Source: Longispora fulva (GTDB lineage Bacteria; Actinomycetota; Actinomycetes; Mycobacteriales; Micromonosporaceae). From it: 64,000 nt of DNA. Each line of letters opens with the position of its first letter. The first letter of the stretch is position 1. The notes under the pieces are model-generated. The model was given only the letters and a program-made list of their open reading frames with translations. It had not been told where the DNA came from and made no database searches. Of this stretch, positions 1 through 9,836 are shown in pieces. The position numbers were made by a program, and so were the translations under genes. The stretch is taken from the NCBI RefSeq assembly GCF_015751905.1, contig NZ_JADOUF010000001.1, positions 2,728,001 to 2,792,000 on the forward strand, written 5' to 3'.

Positions 1-1
1 G

Positions 2-1030
2 CTGCGCCGGATGACCGCCGACCCGATCGCCGCCCGAGGCCACGGAGTCGGTCTATGGTTCGGCGCCCCGGCCGTGGCACACACCCTGTCGGTGGCGCTG
101 CCCGGGATGCTGCCCCACTATCAAGCTGAGCTCGACCGCGCGGTAGCAAGGCTCACGGGGATCAAACTCGACGCCGCCTTCGCCCGGATAGCCGTGCGCT
201 CCCGGCCCCGGCTGGACGAATTCGACCTGGTCCGCGGCTTATCGGGGATTGGCGCGCATCTGCTGCGCCACCAGCCCGACGGCGATCTACTGGTGCGGGT
301 GCTGCAGTACCTGGTGCAGTTGACCGCGCCGGTCGACGCCGACGACCCGGCCGGCAGGCTCGCGCCGGGCTGGTGGAGCAACCAAGCCCCAGACGGCGGC
401 CCGCTTCGGGGCGGGCACGCCAACCTCGGGGCCGCGCACGGCATCGCCGGTCCACTGTCGGTGCTCGCTGCCGCCTACCGGCACGGCGTCACCGTGCCCG
501 GACACGGCGAGGCGATCGAGCGGATCTGCGCATGGCTGGACCGCTGGCGACAACCGGGAACGGCGGGCCCCTGGTGGCCGCAGAAGATCGCCCTGGCTGA
601 GCTGCGCGCGGGCGAGCCCATCCCGGGCGGTCCGCTGCGGCCGAGCTGGTGCTACGGCACCCCCGGGCTGGCCCGCGCCCAACAGCTCGCCGGCATCGCC
701 CTCCAAGATCCCGGCCGTCAGCAGGCCGCCGAAGACGCGCTCACCCGTTGCCTGGCCGATCGCGGGCAGCTGGCCCAAATCGTCGACCCGTCGCTGTGCC
801 ACGGCTGGGCGGGAGTCGCCGCGACCTTGTGGTACGCGGCCCTCGACGCCCGCTCCACCGCCGTGGCCCGGCACCTGTCCCCAGTGCTCCAGCAGCTCCT
901 TCACCACGCCGCCGACGCTGCCCCGGAGCGCGCCGGCCTGATCGAGGGGCGGGCCGGGATCGCGCTGACCCTGCACGCGATGGCCACCGGCACAGACATC
1001 CGCTGGGCGACCAGCCTCATGATCGACTGA
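2..1030 (+). CDS. Lanthionine synthetase C-like cyclase (LanC family), 5' end outside the window
   Basis: LanC enzymes use a zinc-activated cysteine thiol to close (methyl)lanthionine rings in RiPP peptides. Numbered from the ATG at 11, the reading shows the LanC signatures in order: NLGAAHG (about 138-144), SWCYG with Cys214, and LCHGWAG with Cys263-His264. The Cys to Cys-His spacing of about 49 matches the three zinc ligands of nisin cyclase. The frame is open to the window edge (codons CTG CGC CGG precede the ATG), and 339 residues is short for the usual 400 or so, so the gene probably starts upstream. The next gene begins 12 bp downstream, so the two are likely one operon. The missing upstream partner is expected to be the dehydratase and precursor genes. 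Confidence 0.85.
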   Translation: MRRMTADPIAARGHGVGLWFGAPAVAHTLSVALPGMLPHYQAELDRAVARLTGIKLDAAFARIAVRSRPRLDEFDLVRGLSGIGAHLLRHQPDGDLLVRVLQYLVQLTAPVDADDPAGRLAPGWWSNQAPDGGPLRGGHANLGAAHGIAGPLSVLAAAYRHGVTVPGHGEAIERICAWLDRWRQPGTAGPWWPQKIALAELRAGEPIPGGPLRPSWCYGTPGLARAQQLAGIALQDPGRQQAAEDALTRCLADRGQLAQIVDPSLCHGWAGVAATLWYAALDARSTAVARHLSPVLQQLLHHAADAAPERAGLIEGRAGIALTLHAMATGTDIRWATSLMID

Positions 1031-1042
1031 ACGGAGAACCCT

Positions 1043-3094
1043 GTGGACATCGACTACAAGCCCGACAAGCCCGCCACCTGGCGACAGGTGTTCGTCACCT
1101 TCACCGACTGGCGCGACCTCGACCAGTACCTCCGCGACCACCTCGCGCCCGTACTTGCGGACGCGGAGGAATCCGGGGCGGTGCTGGCATTCTGGTTCAT
1201 CCGCAAGGACGAGGTGCTGCGGATCCGGCTGCTGCCCAGCCACGACCGAGACCAGACCGAGGCGGTGATCGAACGCCTTGCTGACCATGTGCTGGTCCGC
1301 GAGTACGCACACGTCATCTACGAGCCGGAGACGCCCGCGTTCGGCGGCGCAGAGGGCATGTCGGTGGCACATGGGCTGTTCCACACAGACAGCCGCCACC
1401 TGCTGACCCACCTCACCAACGGCGGCGGACACCAGCGGGAACTGGCGGTGCGACTCGCCGTGAGGTTCATGCGCGCCGCCGGGCTCGACTTCTACGAGAT
1501 GGGCGACGTGTGGCAGACCCTCGCCGCACACCGCGCCGTCCCTGCCGGAGTGGCCCCCGGCCCTGGGCTCGTCGCCGGGGTCCAGCACCTGATCACCGCC
1601 AGCGGCGAGACCTCAGAGAGCGCCCTGCACCGCCTGCCGAACTGGCCGAAGGCGTTCGAGCAGACCGGGCAGATGCTCGCCTACCTCAACAGCGGCGGCC
1701 ACCTCAACACCCGCGGGCTGCGCGCCGTCCTGGCCCACCACCTGCTATTCATGTTCAACCGCCACGGCGTCAGCGGCTGCGACCAGGCGCTACTGGCGTC
1801 AGCGGCCGCCCACTTCTCCTTCTGCCACACCCCCGACACCCGCCCCGGCAGCCGCCCGGATGCGCTCTCCGACACTAGGGTGACCTTGGTGACCAACGAC
1901 AATCCCACCAGCACGAAGGCCTTCCGCGACCAGCTCGTCACGACGCTGACCGGCCGAGGTCACCTGCGCGACGAACGGGTCCGCGCCGCCTTTGCCGCCG
2001 TGCCCCGTGAGCTGTTCCTGCCCGGCGTCGAGTTGGCCGAGGCGTACGCCGCCCGCCAGTACGTCACCAAGCGCGACGAGACCGGAGCCGCGTTGTCCTC
2101 GGCATCAAGCCCCAGCCTGGTCGCCGACATGCTCGAACTCCTCGACCCCCGGCCCGGCCAGACGGTGCAGGAGATCGGCGCGGCCACCGGCATCAACGCC
2201 GCACTTATCGCCGAACTCGTCGGAGCCGGCGGCCGGGTGGACACCATCGAGTACGACGGCGACTTCATCGCCGGAGCACGAAACGCCCTGGCGCAGGCCG
2301 GATACCGGCAGGTTCACGTCCATCACGGCGACGGCGCCGTCGGCCACCCGGCCGGAGCCCCCTATGACCGGATCATCGTCACCGCCGGGGCCTGGGACAT
2401 CACCGACTCCTGGTGGAAGCAGCTCGCCCCTGACGGCCGGATCGTCGTCCCGCTGCGCCTGCACGAAAGCGGTCTGACCCGCGCCATCGCATTCGATAGC
2501 CGGGGCGACGGCTGGATGGACAGCACCGGCGAGCCGCTGGTCTGCGGGTTCGTACCGATGCGCGGATCAGACGAACACGACGACAACCACCTGCGCCTCG
2601 ATGCGGATGTGGTCTTGAAGTTCGACGCCACCGACCAACCCGACCGCGCCGCGCTCGCCGGAGTCCTCGACCGGCCCCGCCAGGAGCTGTGGACTTCCAT
2701 CACGGTCACCGACGACGACCCGATCGGACACCTGGATCTGTGGCTACTGGTCAACGCCAGCAAGCCCTTCGCCCGGCTCGGAGCCGGCCAGACCGCCCGC
2801 AGCACCGGCCGCGTCACCCCTGCCTACCGCTGGGCCGGGGCCGCCGCCTACGACGGCGGCACCATCTCCTACCTGGCGTTCCAACCCACAGGCGAGGGCG
2901 GCTACAAACTCGGTGTAATCAGCCACGGCCCCGACGCCACCAAGCTCGGACCCGAGGTCATCGACCTGCTCCATGAATGGCAGGAGACCGGACGCCCCAA
3001 CCACCCAGCGTTCACCGCCCGCCGGCTCGACCAGGGCGCGGCCCTCGACGGCGAGTTCACCCGACCCAACAGCATCTTCTCCGTCGCCTTCTAG
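1043..3094 (+). CDS. Thiopeptide-type elimination domain fused to PIMT-like O-methyltransferase (FxLD-system methyltransferase)
   Basis: A 683-residue two-domain RiPP enzyme. Residues 1 to about 280 resemble the small LanB/SpaB C-terminal domain (glutamate elimination), with FWFIRKDEVLRIRLLP near the start and a MRAAGLDFYEMGDVW segment. From about residue 285 there is a protein-L-isoaspartate methyltransferase-like domain: VRAAFAAVPRELFLP, then the SAM-binding motif QEIGAATG at about 376-383 and DRIIVTAGAWDI. This matches the family annotated as methyltransferase, FxLD system. In related lanthipeptides such enzymes methylate an Asp side chain, which then forms an imide or isoaspartate. The GTG start at 1043 follows GGAG. 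It lies 12 bp after the LanC gene. The exact substrate is not visible in the window. Confidence 0.8.
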   Translation: MDIDYKPDKPATWRQVFVTFTDWRDLDQYLRDHLAPVLADAEESGAVLAFWFIRKDEVLRIRLLPSHDRDQTEAVIERLADHVLVREYAHVIYEPETPAFGGAEGMSVAHGLFHTDSRHLLTHLTNGGGHQRELAVRLAVRFMRAAGLDFYEMGDVWQTLAAHRAVPAGVAPGPGLVAGVQHLITASGETSESALHRLPNWPKAFEQTGQMLAYLNSGGHLNTRGLRAVLAHHLLFMFNRHGVSGCDQALLASAAAHFSFCHTPDTRPGSRPDALSDTRVTLVTNDNPTSTKAFRDQLVTTLTGRGHLRDERVRAAFAAVPRELFLPGVELAEAYAARQYVTKRDETGAALSSASSPSLVADMLELLDPRPGQTVQEIGAATGINAALIAELVGAGGRVDTIEYDGDFIAGARNALAQAGYRQVHVHHGDGAVGHPAGAPYDRIIVTAGAWDITDSWWKQLAPDGRIVVPLRLHESGLTRAIAFDSRGDGWMDSTGEPLVCGFVPMRGSDEHDDNHLRLDADVVLKFDATDQPDRAALAGVLDRPRQELWTSITVTDDDPIGHLDLWLLVNASKPFARLGAGQTARSTGRVTPAYRWAGAAAYDGGTISYLAFQPTGEGGYKLGVISHGPDATKLGPEVIDLLHEWQETGRPNHPAFTARRLDQGAALDGEFTRPNSIFSVAF

Positions 3095-3181
3095 AGCCCG
3101 GTGGCGACCTGGCAGCTCCGGTCGCCTCCAACCTCTGGCGCAGCGCACCATTCCCGGCCCTCTCCCACCCCGAGGGAAGCC

Positions 3182-4300
3182 ATGACCACACTCCCTGACC
3201 CGCTCGCCGCGATCATCAGCCGGTTCCCGCGCGTCCCGCGCATGCGCCCGGCCGCCCGGCCCCTGGACGCCCGCGCCGCCCGGCTGCTCGCCCTGGCTCA
3301 CGCCGCCCGGGACGAGCAGGACCCGACGAAAGCGTCCCAGGCGATCAACGGAGCCACCCTGCTCGCGTCTGACTGCCAAGCACACGGCCTGGCCCGCGAC
3401 TGGTGCCGGATCCACGCCTTGGTCTACCTCGACCAGACACCGCTCGACCGCCACGCCGCCTACTTCGTCCTGGAACCGCTGGTCAACCTTGCCCGACTGC
3501 GCATCCGGGCCGGAGACGGACGCGGAGCACACCACATCCTCACCAGCCTCCACGAGGCGTATACCCGCCCCGAGCCGGTGAATGTCGAGGGCATTCACTT
3601 CCAACCCGAAGCTCTGATGCACGACGCCGAAGTGGCCGGCAAACTCCGCGACTGGGTCCGCGACGTGCTCCTGACTGACGGCACCCGAGCCCTCATCAGC
3701 ATCGGAGCCTGGCGCGGTGCCGTCAGCCACATCCAACGCCTCAACGGCCTGCGCCCCGACCTCACCGACAGCCGCCAAGTCGCCGTCATCGCCGCCATCC
3801 GCGACGGCCACCACGACGAAGCCGCCGCGCTGCTCGAAACCGCCGAAACCACCGAACCCTGGCAACAGGCCGCCGCCGCCCTGCTCACAGCCATGAACAC
3901 GCCCGGCGCCGACCACCGGCACCTTCTCGACCTGCCCACAACGGTCAACTTCCCCGAACCGAGCCACACACTCTACCGAACTCGACTGGCGCTGACCGCC
4001 ATCGACCTGGCCGACCAGCCGCCTTACAATCGCTCGCGCGACCTGCTCGACCAGACCGTCGCCGATGTGATCGCGGCAGCCGACGGCACTTCCGCACGAA
4101 TGCTCCTCACCCATCCCGGGCCGTCAGCACCTCAGCGCGAACACCTCACCGCCGTCGTCCACACCAGCGGACTACACCTCCAACAGCTTCCCGCCGACCT
4201 CCACGCCACCGTGCTGACCACCCTGGCCACCGCCGCCGACGTCATCCGCCACCGCGACCGGGAACCCGCAGGCCGGCCCGACTCGCCTGGAACACCGTGA
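3182..4300 (+). CDS. Hypothetical protein of the LanC/FxLD operon
   Basis: 372 residues from ATG 3182. This start follows a GAGGGA ribosome site; the frame is open further upstream to 3101 but without a credible start. The protein is soluble, Ala/Leu/His-rich and mostly helical. Helical segments such as LVNLARLRIRAGDGRGAHHIL and AVIAAIRDGHHDEAAALLETA look like degenerate TPR or helical repeats. No catalytic motif is recognised. It follows the methyltransferase by 87 bp on the same strand and probably belongs to the RiPP operon. A regulatory or scaffold role is possible but not shown. Confidence 0.75.
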   Translation: MTTLPDPLAAIISRFPRVPRMRPAARPLDARAARLLALAHAARDEQDPTKASQAINGATLLASDCQAHGLARDWCRIHALVYLDQTPLDRHAAYFVLEPLVNLARLRIRAGDGRGAHHILTSLHEAYTRPEPVNVEGIHFQPEALMHDAEVAGKLRDWVRDVLLTDGTRALISIGAWRGAVSHIQRLNGLRPDLTDSRQVAVIAAIRDGHHDEAAALLETAETTEPWQQAAAALLTAMNTPGADHRHLLDLPTTVNFPEPSHTLYRTRLALTAIDLADQPPYNRSRDLLDQTVADVIAAADGTSARMLLTHPGPSAPQREHLTAVVHTSGLHLQQLPADLHATVLTTLATAADVIRHRDREPAGRPDSPGTP

Positions 4301-4470
4301 ACCCCACCCGGTCGAACCGCAGACGCGTGCCCGTCGCGGCGATCCTTGTCGCGTTCAGCATCGACCCCGTTCTCGCACCCAGCCCAACCGCGCCCGCTGG
4401 CCCACCCTCGGTCGGCCCACCTCCGGCGGAAGGCACCCCCTCTATGCGCAGTCCGGCATCACCAGCCTGA
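4297..4470 (+). CDS. Possible small ORF overlapping the preceding stop; region 4300-4664 otherwise without a clear gene
   Basis: A GTG at 4297 overlaps the TGA of the preceding gene (GTGA) and opens a 57-codon frame. It has a basic N-terminus followed by VPVAAILVAFSIDP and then a Pro-rich tail, so it could be a short exported peptide. A second frame through the same stretch ends at 4580 with a convincing-looking tail (DYKTIARDACGF) but has no start. This could be the remnant of a frameshifted gene. I see nothing else between 4471 and 4664. Confidence 0.3.
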   Translation: MNPTRSNRRRVPVAAILVAFSIDPVLAPSPTAPAGPPSVGPPPAEGTPSMRSPASPA

Positions 4471-4664
4471 GCATCGAATCCCAACCCGGTGATCCGGTAG
4501 CGTATGAGGCTGCATCACAGGCCGGCTACTACCGCTCTCGGGACTACAAGACCATCGCCCGCGACGCCTGCGGCTTCTGAAACCCCGTCAACCAGCGGCT
4601 ACGAACACGCTGCGCGACCACCCGACGAGCCCCGAGGACACCTCTCCGGCCGGAGGCTATCGTC

Positions 4665-5318
4665 TTGATCATGAAGCTTGACGCGGTACTGCTCTGGGTG
4701 CACGGCGGCGGTTGGCAGCACGTGGACAACGTGGATGTCAGCGTGTTCGAGCGGCTGGGCATGACGGTGAAACACGCGAAGTACCGGCTGGCCCCGCATC
4801 ACGTGTGGCCGGCCCAGCTCGACGATGTGCGGGCCGAGGCCCGGGCCGCCCGTGAGGCCGGCAAGCCCCTGGTTCTCGCCGGCAACTCCTCCGGCGCGCA
4901 CCTGGCCCTGCACGTCGGGCTGCGAGGGGTGGACGAGCCCGGGGACGTGGCCGCGGTACTGGCCTTTCAGGCCCCGGTCGATCCGGTCAGCCCGGACTGG
5001 CCGCAGCCGTTGGGCCCACGCAGTTCCTGGACGAAGCTGCTCGGCCGGGTGCCCGCTGCAGACGACCCGGAAACGATAGCGTCCGGGGTGCTGCCACATG
5101 TGGGCGGCAGCACGCCAGTGCTGGTGGTACACGCCTTCGACGACGCGATCATCCCGCCGAGCCAGGCAGTGCGGCTGGCGGACGCGCTCATCGCGGCCGG
5201 ACATCCGACCCATGTCACGATCACCGACGGCGGGCACACCGACTTCGACCCGGGCCGGGCCGACATCGCCGGGACCATCGCCCGGTTCCTGTCAGTCCGA
5301 CTCGGCGGGACCAACTGA
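4665..5318 (+). CDS. Alpha/beta-hydrolase, HSL-type esterase
   Basis: A carboxylesterase-like hydrolase of about 217 residues. It has the oxyanion-hole motif HGGGW near the N-terminus, the nucleophile elbow GNSSGAH, a late acidic residue in VVHAFDDAIIPP and the catalytic His in DGGHTDF. It is a compact family member with no cap or signal peptide. CGGAGG at 4651-4656 sits 8 bp before TTG 4665 and 14 bp before ATG 4671, which favours the TTG start. It is convergent with the SH3-domain gene, and a strong hairpin separates the two. Substrate unknown. Confidence 0.8.
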   Translation: MIMKLDAVLLWVHGGGWQHVDNVDVSVFERLGMTVKHAKYRLAPHHVWPAQLDDVRAEARAAREAGKPLVLAGNSSGAHLALHVGLRGVDEPGDVAAVLAFQAPVDPVSPDWPQPLGPRSSWTKLLGRVPAADDPETIASGVLPHVGGSTPVLVVHAFDDAIIPPSQAVRLADALIAAGHPTHVTITDGGHTDFDPGRADIAGTIARFLSVRLGGTN

Positions 5319-5435
5319 CCACCACCACGCAGGTCAGGCCCAGCCTAGACACCAGAATTGACCACAGACAATCGCGGGCACCATAGCCCGACGAACCCGA
5401 CCCCCACCAACTTCGAAGAGCCGCCATACGCCGAC

Positions 5436-5475
5436 GGGCCTGGTTCGCCGACCATCTGGTCGACAAACCAGGCCC
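5436..5475. terminator. Bidirectional hairpin between convergent genes
   Basis: GGGCCTGGTT and AACCAGGCCC form a perfect 10-bp stem, with an inner GACCA/TGGTC pair in the loop. It lies between two convergent genes and has no clear U-tract on either side, so it is probably a two-way terminator or mRNA-end structure. Confidence 0.6.
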
Positions 5476-5522
5476 GCACGGCAATCACGCCCACTAACAG
5501 CTCGTCATGGGGCGGCCAGTGA

Positions 5523-5912
5523 CTAGTCCGTGACGCAGGTGCTGGGTACGTAACCGTCTCGCACGCCATCCGGGCGGCCGAGGGGAAGGACGTCCACGGG
5601 AATCCAGCCATTCGCGATAACCCCGTTGGAACACAACCTGTAGGTGTTTCCCACGATGATGGGCCAGCAGCTCAGGTACTCACCCCTGACAGCCACCTTG
5701 ACGACAGAATAATTCGTGCCAGCGCCGGTGTACACATTGACAGCGGCGGTGTTGACCCTCACGTAGCCGTAGTCGACACAGCGCCCACCGATCATCAGGG
5801 TCTGCGACGAGGCGGCTTCCGGTGTCGTGGCCGCGCTGGCGCTAGCAGGAGCCACCACCGCGGCGAATAGCGCTGCTCCTACGGCAACAGCGGCGCACAG
5901 CTTCTTCTTCAT
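5523..5912 (-). CDS. Secreted SH3-domain (SH3b) protein
   Basis: 129 residues from the ATG at 5912, chosen because GAAGGAGAC lies just upstream and because MKKKLCAAVAVGAALFAA begins a textbook Sec signal peptide ending near ASASA. The mature part carries a bacterial SH3 signature (VNVYTGAGTNYSVV) and four cysteines that could form disulfides. Such domains bind peptidoglycan or mediate protein contacts outside the cell. It is divergent from the HTH/NB-ARC regulator with 223 bp between the starts, so the regulator may control it. Confidence 0.8.
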   Translation of the reverse strand: MKKKLCAAVAVGAALFAAVVAPASASAATTPEAASSQTLMIGGRCVDYGYVRVNTAAVNVYTGAGTNYSVVKVAVRGEYLSCWPIIVGNTYRLCSNGVIANGWIPVDVLPLGRPDGVRDGYVPSTCVTD

Positions 5913-6135
5913 TGCGTCTCCTTCGTTGTTGGCGCGTCCTGTGTGGCGACGCCGGCGGGCGAAGCACCTCGTGTGCTTCGCACGGGACCTCGACTGAGCC
6001 AGGACAGCACCGAACTGGTGTTCACCCACCCTGTCCACGTTCGCCGGAAACGACCAGCGACAACCTCTACTGACACCTCTACACTCGAGGGTTGTCACCG
6101 GTCGAAAGGCCGGAAATGCGGTCGACGGGGGGCCT

Positions 6136-8462
6136 GTGGACGAGACGTTCGGCGAACTCCTCCGCGCTCACCGCCACGAAGCGGGTCTCACCCAGGAGGG
6201 ACTGGCGGAGCGTTCGTCACTCAGCGCGCAGGCCATCGGTTCCCTCGAACGCGGCGACCGGCGGTTCCCCCGCCGCGAGACGGTGCTGCGCCTCGCCCGC
6301 GCACTGCGCCTGTCCCCGGACCAGGTGTCCGTGTTGGTCGCCGCCACCACCCGCCGTGCAGCCGCCACCCCGCCGCCTGCCCCGGTAGAGCAGCGGACGT
6401 GGTGGGTCGCGCCACGGCAGCTGCCTCCCCGACTACCTGGCTTCACCGGTCGCGCGGACCTGCTCGCGGCCGTCAGCGACCACCTCATGGCATCGGCGGG
6501 AGTGGCGGTGGTGGCCATCTCCGGCATGGGCGGGGCGGGGAAGACCTCCGCGGCCGTGGAGATCGCATACCGGGTGGCCGACGAGTTCCCCGACGGGCAT
6601 CTGTTCGTCGACCTCGGCGGGGACGTGCGCGCGGGCGACACCGGGCCGTCGGTGCGCCTGGCCTTGGCGCACCTCCTGAGCGCACTCGACCTCGGCACCG
6701 GACCCGTCGACGACGTCGAGGAGGCCTCAGCTCGCTACCGGTCAGGGGTGGTGGGACGGCGGGTGCTCCTCGTGTTGGACAACGCCGCGTCCACCGCCCA
6801 GATCCTGCCGCTGCTGCCGACGGGCGCCGGATCCGCCGTGTTGGTCACCAGCCGCCGCAACCTCGTGTCCCTGCCCGGCGCACGGCACGAGCAGCTCGGC
6901 ATGCTGAGCGAGGCCGAAGGCGTCGACCTGCTCGCCCGGATCGCCGGCAGACGCCGCGTCGAGGCCGAGCCCGATGCCGCGGCGGCGGTCGTGCACCGAT
7001 GTGGAGGACTGCCGCTGGCCGTACACCTCGTCGGGGCACGACTGGCGACGCGACCGGCATGGACGGTGGCCCACGTCGCTGCGCTGCTGGCCGACGAGGA
7101 GACCCGCCTCGACCAGTTGGAGGCCGAGGATGTGGCCGTCCGCGTCAGCGTGGGCGGCTCGGTCAACCACCTGGCCACCAGCGCCGACCCGCGCGACCGC
7201 GAGGCGGCAAACGCGTACCCACTGCTCGGCCTGCTGGAAGGCCCCGAACTAGACGTCGCCGTCGTCGGACACCTGTTCGGCCTGAACGAGCGCGCGGCCG
7301 CACGGGTGCTCGACAGGCTGGCGGACATGCACCTGGTCGAGGCGCGGGAACCCGGCCGATACCGGATCCACGACCTGCTGCGGGCGTACGTGCGAGAGGC
7401 CCTGTCCACGCCGTCGCACGACCTCGCGCGGAGCGCGGCGACGATCCGGCTCCTGGAGTTCTACGCCGCTGCGGCCTGGCGCGCCCAGCGGCTGCTGTAC
7501 CCGCTCAGTGTTCGCTCGACGTGGGCCGACGACCGGTGGGAGGCGACGTCACCCCCGTTCCACGACTCCGGCGAAGCTGTGCAATGGCTGCACCGCGAAC
7601 ACATGTCCTTCATCCCCCTCCTAACGCGGGCCCGAGCCGACGCCACAGTGCCACAGGAGCTACTGGTGCGGCTCGCGGTGCCACTATTCGGCTACTACGT
7701 GGGCCGCGGCCTCGACGAGGACTGGGTCCGGGCGTGCGAGATCGCCCGCGACGCCGCGCAGGAGGGAACCGACCGGTCGCCGAAGCCCTCGCCCTCATGG
7801 ACCACGGAATCGCGACAGTCAGCCGCGACCGGGCCGGTGACGGGCTCGCCGCGGGAATCAAGCTGGTGGAGTGCGGCCACTCCCGGTTCGTCGCAGCGGG
7901 GCACCGCGCGGGACAGGCGATGTGCCTGACCAACCTGTGCCATCTGTTCGAGGCGCGCGGGGACATCCGCTCCGCGATCGACTGCGGAGAACGCGGCCTG
8001 AGCATCGTCGCCGAGTTGGACGACCCGGTGGCCCAGGCCGCCGCGCACGAGAACCTCGGCATGCTGATGCGCCGGGTCGGCGATGCCGCTCGTGCGGCCG
8101 TTCACTTCGAGCGGTGCTTCGCCTTGTCCGAGGGTGCGGGGTTCGAACGCGGCACCGCGAGTGCCCTGCGCCTGCTCGCGCTGGGGTGGGCGGACACCGG
8201 CCGCAACGACGACGCGGTCAAAGCTCTGGAGCGCAGCGCGCATATCACCGGCCGGATCGGTGACGGGCTCGGCGAGGCCACCGCCCGCCGCGACCTCGGC
8301 GACCTGCTGCTGTCGATGGGGGACGTGCGGGGAGGGACCGACGAGCTGCGTGCGGCGCTGGCCCTCGCCCAACGCCACGGGGGCCACGCCCTGGCGTCGG
8401 AGATCCACGAACTGCTGGCAGACAGCCTGGCCCTCGCCTTCCCGCTCGAGCACCGCAGTTGA
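6136..8462 (+). pseudogene. XRE/NB-ARC/TPR transcriptional regulator with a frameshift
   Basis: A GTG start at 6136 after a GGGG ribosome site opens an N-terminal XRE helix-turn-helix (GLTQEGLAERSSLSAQAIGS). An NB-ARC ATPase follows (P-loop GMGGAGKT at about 131-138, then VLLVLDNAAS and LLVTSRR-like segments), with a winged-helix region. This frame stops at 7929. Coding continues in another frame from about 7765 to 8462 with TPR-like helices (AQAAAHENLGMLMRRVGDAA). Adding one G in GGAGGGAACC (about 7761-7770) restores EGNRPVAEALALMDHG and the full AfsR/NB-ARC-TPR layout. It is either a recent pseudogene or a sequencing error. It is divergent from the SH3-protein gene. Confidence 0.75.
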
Positions 8463-8722
8463 CGGGACGACGAATCGTCGCGCGCGGGCCGCGCAGATTG
8501 CCGAGACCGATCAGCCGGCTCTCCGAGCCGCGTGCCGTCTGAGAACAGCGAGCCCATGATTGGCTTTGCACTGCAGGCGTGGGGACGTCGAAAGGCAGAC
8601 CCTTCGCCAAGCGAGGCAAGAGCGTGAGCTTCGCGCCAGGCGGGACCGGTGGCTGATCACGCTGCGGTTTGTGGAGCGGTCGGACCTGGCAGAGACGTGC
8701 CGGTGGCGACGTCGCGCGGAAG

Positions 8723-9007
8723 CTAGACCCTCCTGCGGGAGCGCCGACTCGTCATCAGTCCGGGCGGCTTCGCGTCAGCGGCCAGAGCGGTGGGAGAGCG
8801 AAGTCCAAACGCGGCAGTTTGATCTGCACCCCATGCTTTGTGTACCGCCTGGTAGGCCACGGAGTAGCCGGCGAGTGCGGCTGCGAGCTGCTCGGCTAGG
8901 TCGCGGACGCGACCTTCCTGTCGAACCGCCACCTCCACCAGTGTTACGTTGGTGGCCGCAGCCGCCTTGGCGATCTTCGTGGCATCGACATCAGGTGTGG
9001 CAGTCAC
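8723..9007 (-). CDS. Small hypothetical protein downstream of the prepilin peptidase
   Basis: 94 residues from GTG 9007, chosen because GGAAGG precedes it by 7 bp. Longer in-frame extensions run into the preceding gene. The N-terminal half is predicted helical and Ala/Val-rich (VDATKIAKAAAATNVTLVEV, then LAEQLAAALAGY), and the tail is basic (RRSRRRV). It starts 46 bp after the prepilin peptidase stop and is probably co-transcribed. No family recognised. The 260 bp between its end and the regulator at 8462 show no further gene. Confidence 0.55.
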   Translation of the reverse strand: MTATPDVDATKIAKAAAATNVTLVEVAVRQEGRVRDLAEQLAAALAGYSVAYQAVHKAWGADQTAAFGLRSPTALAADAKPPGLMTSRRSRRRV

Positions 9008-9053
9008 GGTGCACCTTCCGATGTATCTGCTGGCGGACCCTGTCGGGGGCTTC

Positions 9054-9794
9054 TCATTGGAGCGCCGCCAGGACGGCGGCTGTGACCATGAACGGGCCAA
9101 AGGGAATGCTCGTAACCACCGTTCCGCCCCGAAGCATCAACGCGACAGCTAGTGGCGTGGCCAGCACGTACGGGGCGAGGATGCCGATGGTCAACGGGAC
9201 GGGACCGAGGGCGCCAAGTCCTACGCCAAGGATAGCGGCGAGCCGTACATCTCCCAGCCCGACCTGAGCTCTGCTTACCCAGGACGCGGCCAGGTAGAGC
9301 CCGCCGTACAGCAGGCTGCCGAACACCGAGGCGGTGACAAGCCGCCTGCCGTCGGGGGTCAGGAAAGAGGTGACCCCGATCAGCCCCGTGGTGACGAAGG
9401 CTGTCGCGGCAAGGATCGGGGTGGGCAGGCGGTATACGGCGAGGTCGATCTGCGCCAGGATCAGGCCCACGCCGGCGAGTACGAGCCATGCCGCCAAGAC
9501 GCACATTTCAGACGGCCGGTTGGTTGGCAGCCGCCACGCCAGCAGGCCGCATCCGACCGCCGCGCACACCGCGCCCGCAACGGCGTCCTCGGTGTTTGAC
9601 ATCGTGCACGGCTGCGGGCAGGTGGCCGGCCCCGCCCATCCACGCGGGCCGCGCCTGTAGCTGGCCCCGCACCAGCCGCATGCGGGCCGTGCGTGCGCGG
9701 GTGATGACACCGCCCAGCGGTAGACGATCCGAGGCGCCGCCGCCCCGAGGTATGCCCCCACCGTGCACGCGATGGCCACGTCGAGCAAACTCAC
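9054..9794 (-). CDS. Prepilin peptidase (A24 family, type IV leader peptidase-like)
   Basis: A polytopic membrane aspartyl protease of 246 residues that would cleave and possibly methylate prepilin-like leaders at the inner face of the membrane. Both catalytic aspartate motifs are present: AQIDLAVYRLPT and GLGDVRL. At least six hydrophobic helices can be read. Near residue 40 there is a four-Cys cluster (CGWCGASY then CPQPC), like the zinc-binding loop of classical PilD. GTG start. No pilin gene is seen in this window, so the substrate lies elsewhere. Confidence 0.8.
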   Translation of the reverse strand: MSLLDVAIACTVGAYLGAAAPRIVYRWAVSSPAHARPACGWCGASYRRGPRGWAGPATCPQPCTMSNTEDAVAGAVCAAVGCGLLAWRLPTNRPSEMCVLAAWLVLAGVGLILAQIDLAVYRLPTPILAATAFVTTGLIGVTSFLTPDGRRLVTASVFGSLLYGGLYLAASWVSRAQVGLGDVRLAAILGVGLGALGPVPLTIGILAPYVLATPLAVALMLRGGTVVTSIPFGPFMVTAAVLAALQ

Positions 9795-9836
9795 GGCGAT
9801 CCCGTCACCGGACGATGCAGCGTGTTGATTGTGCGT

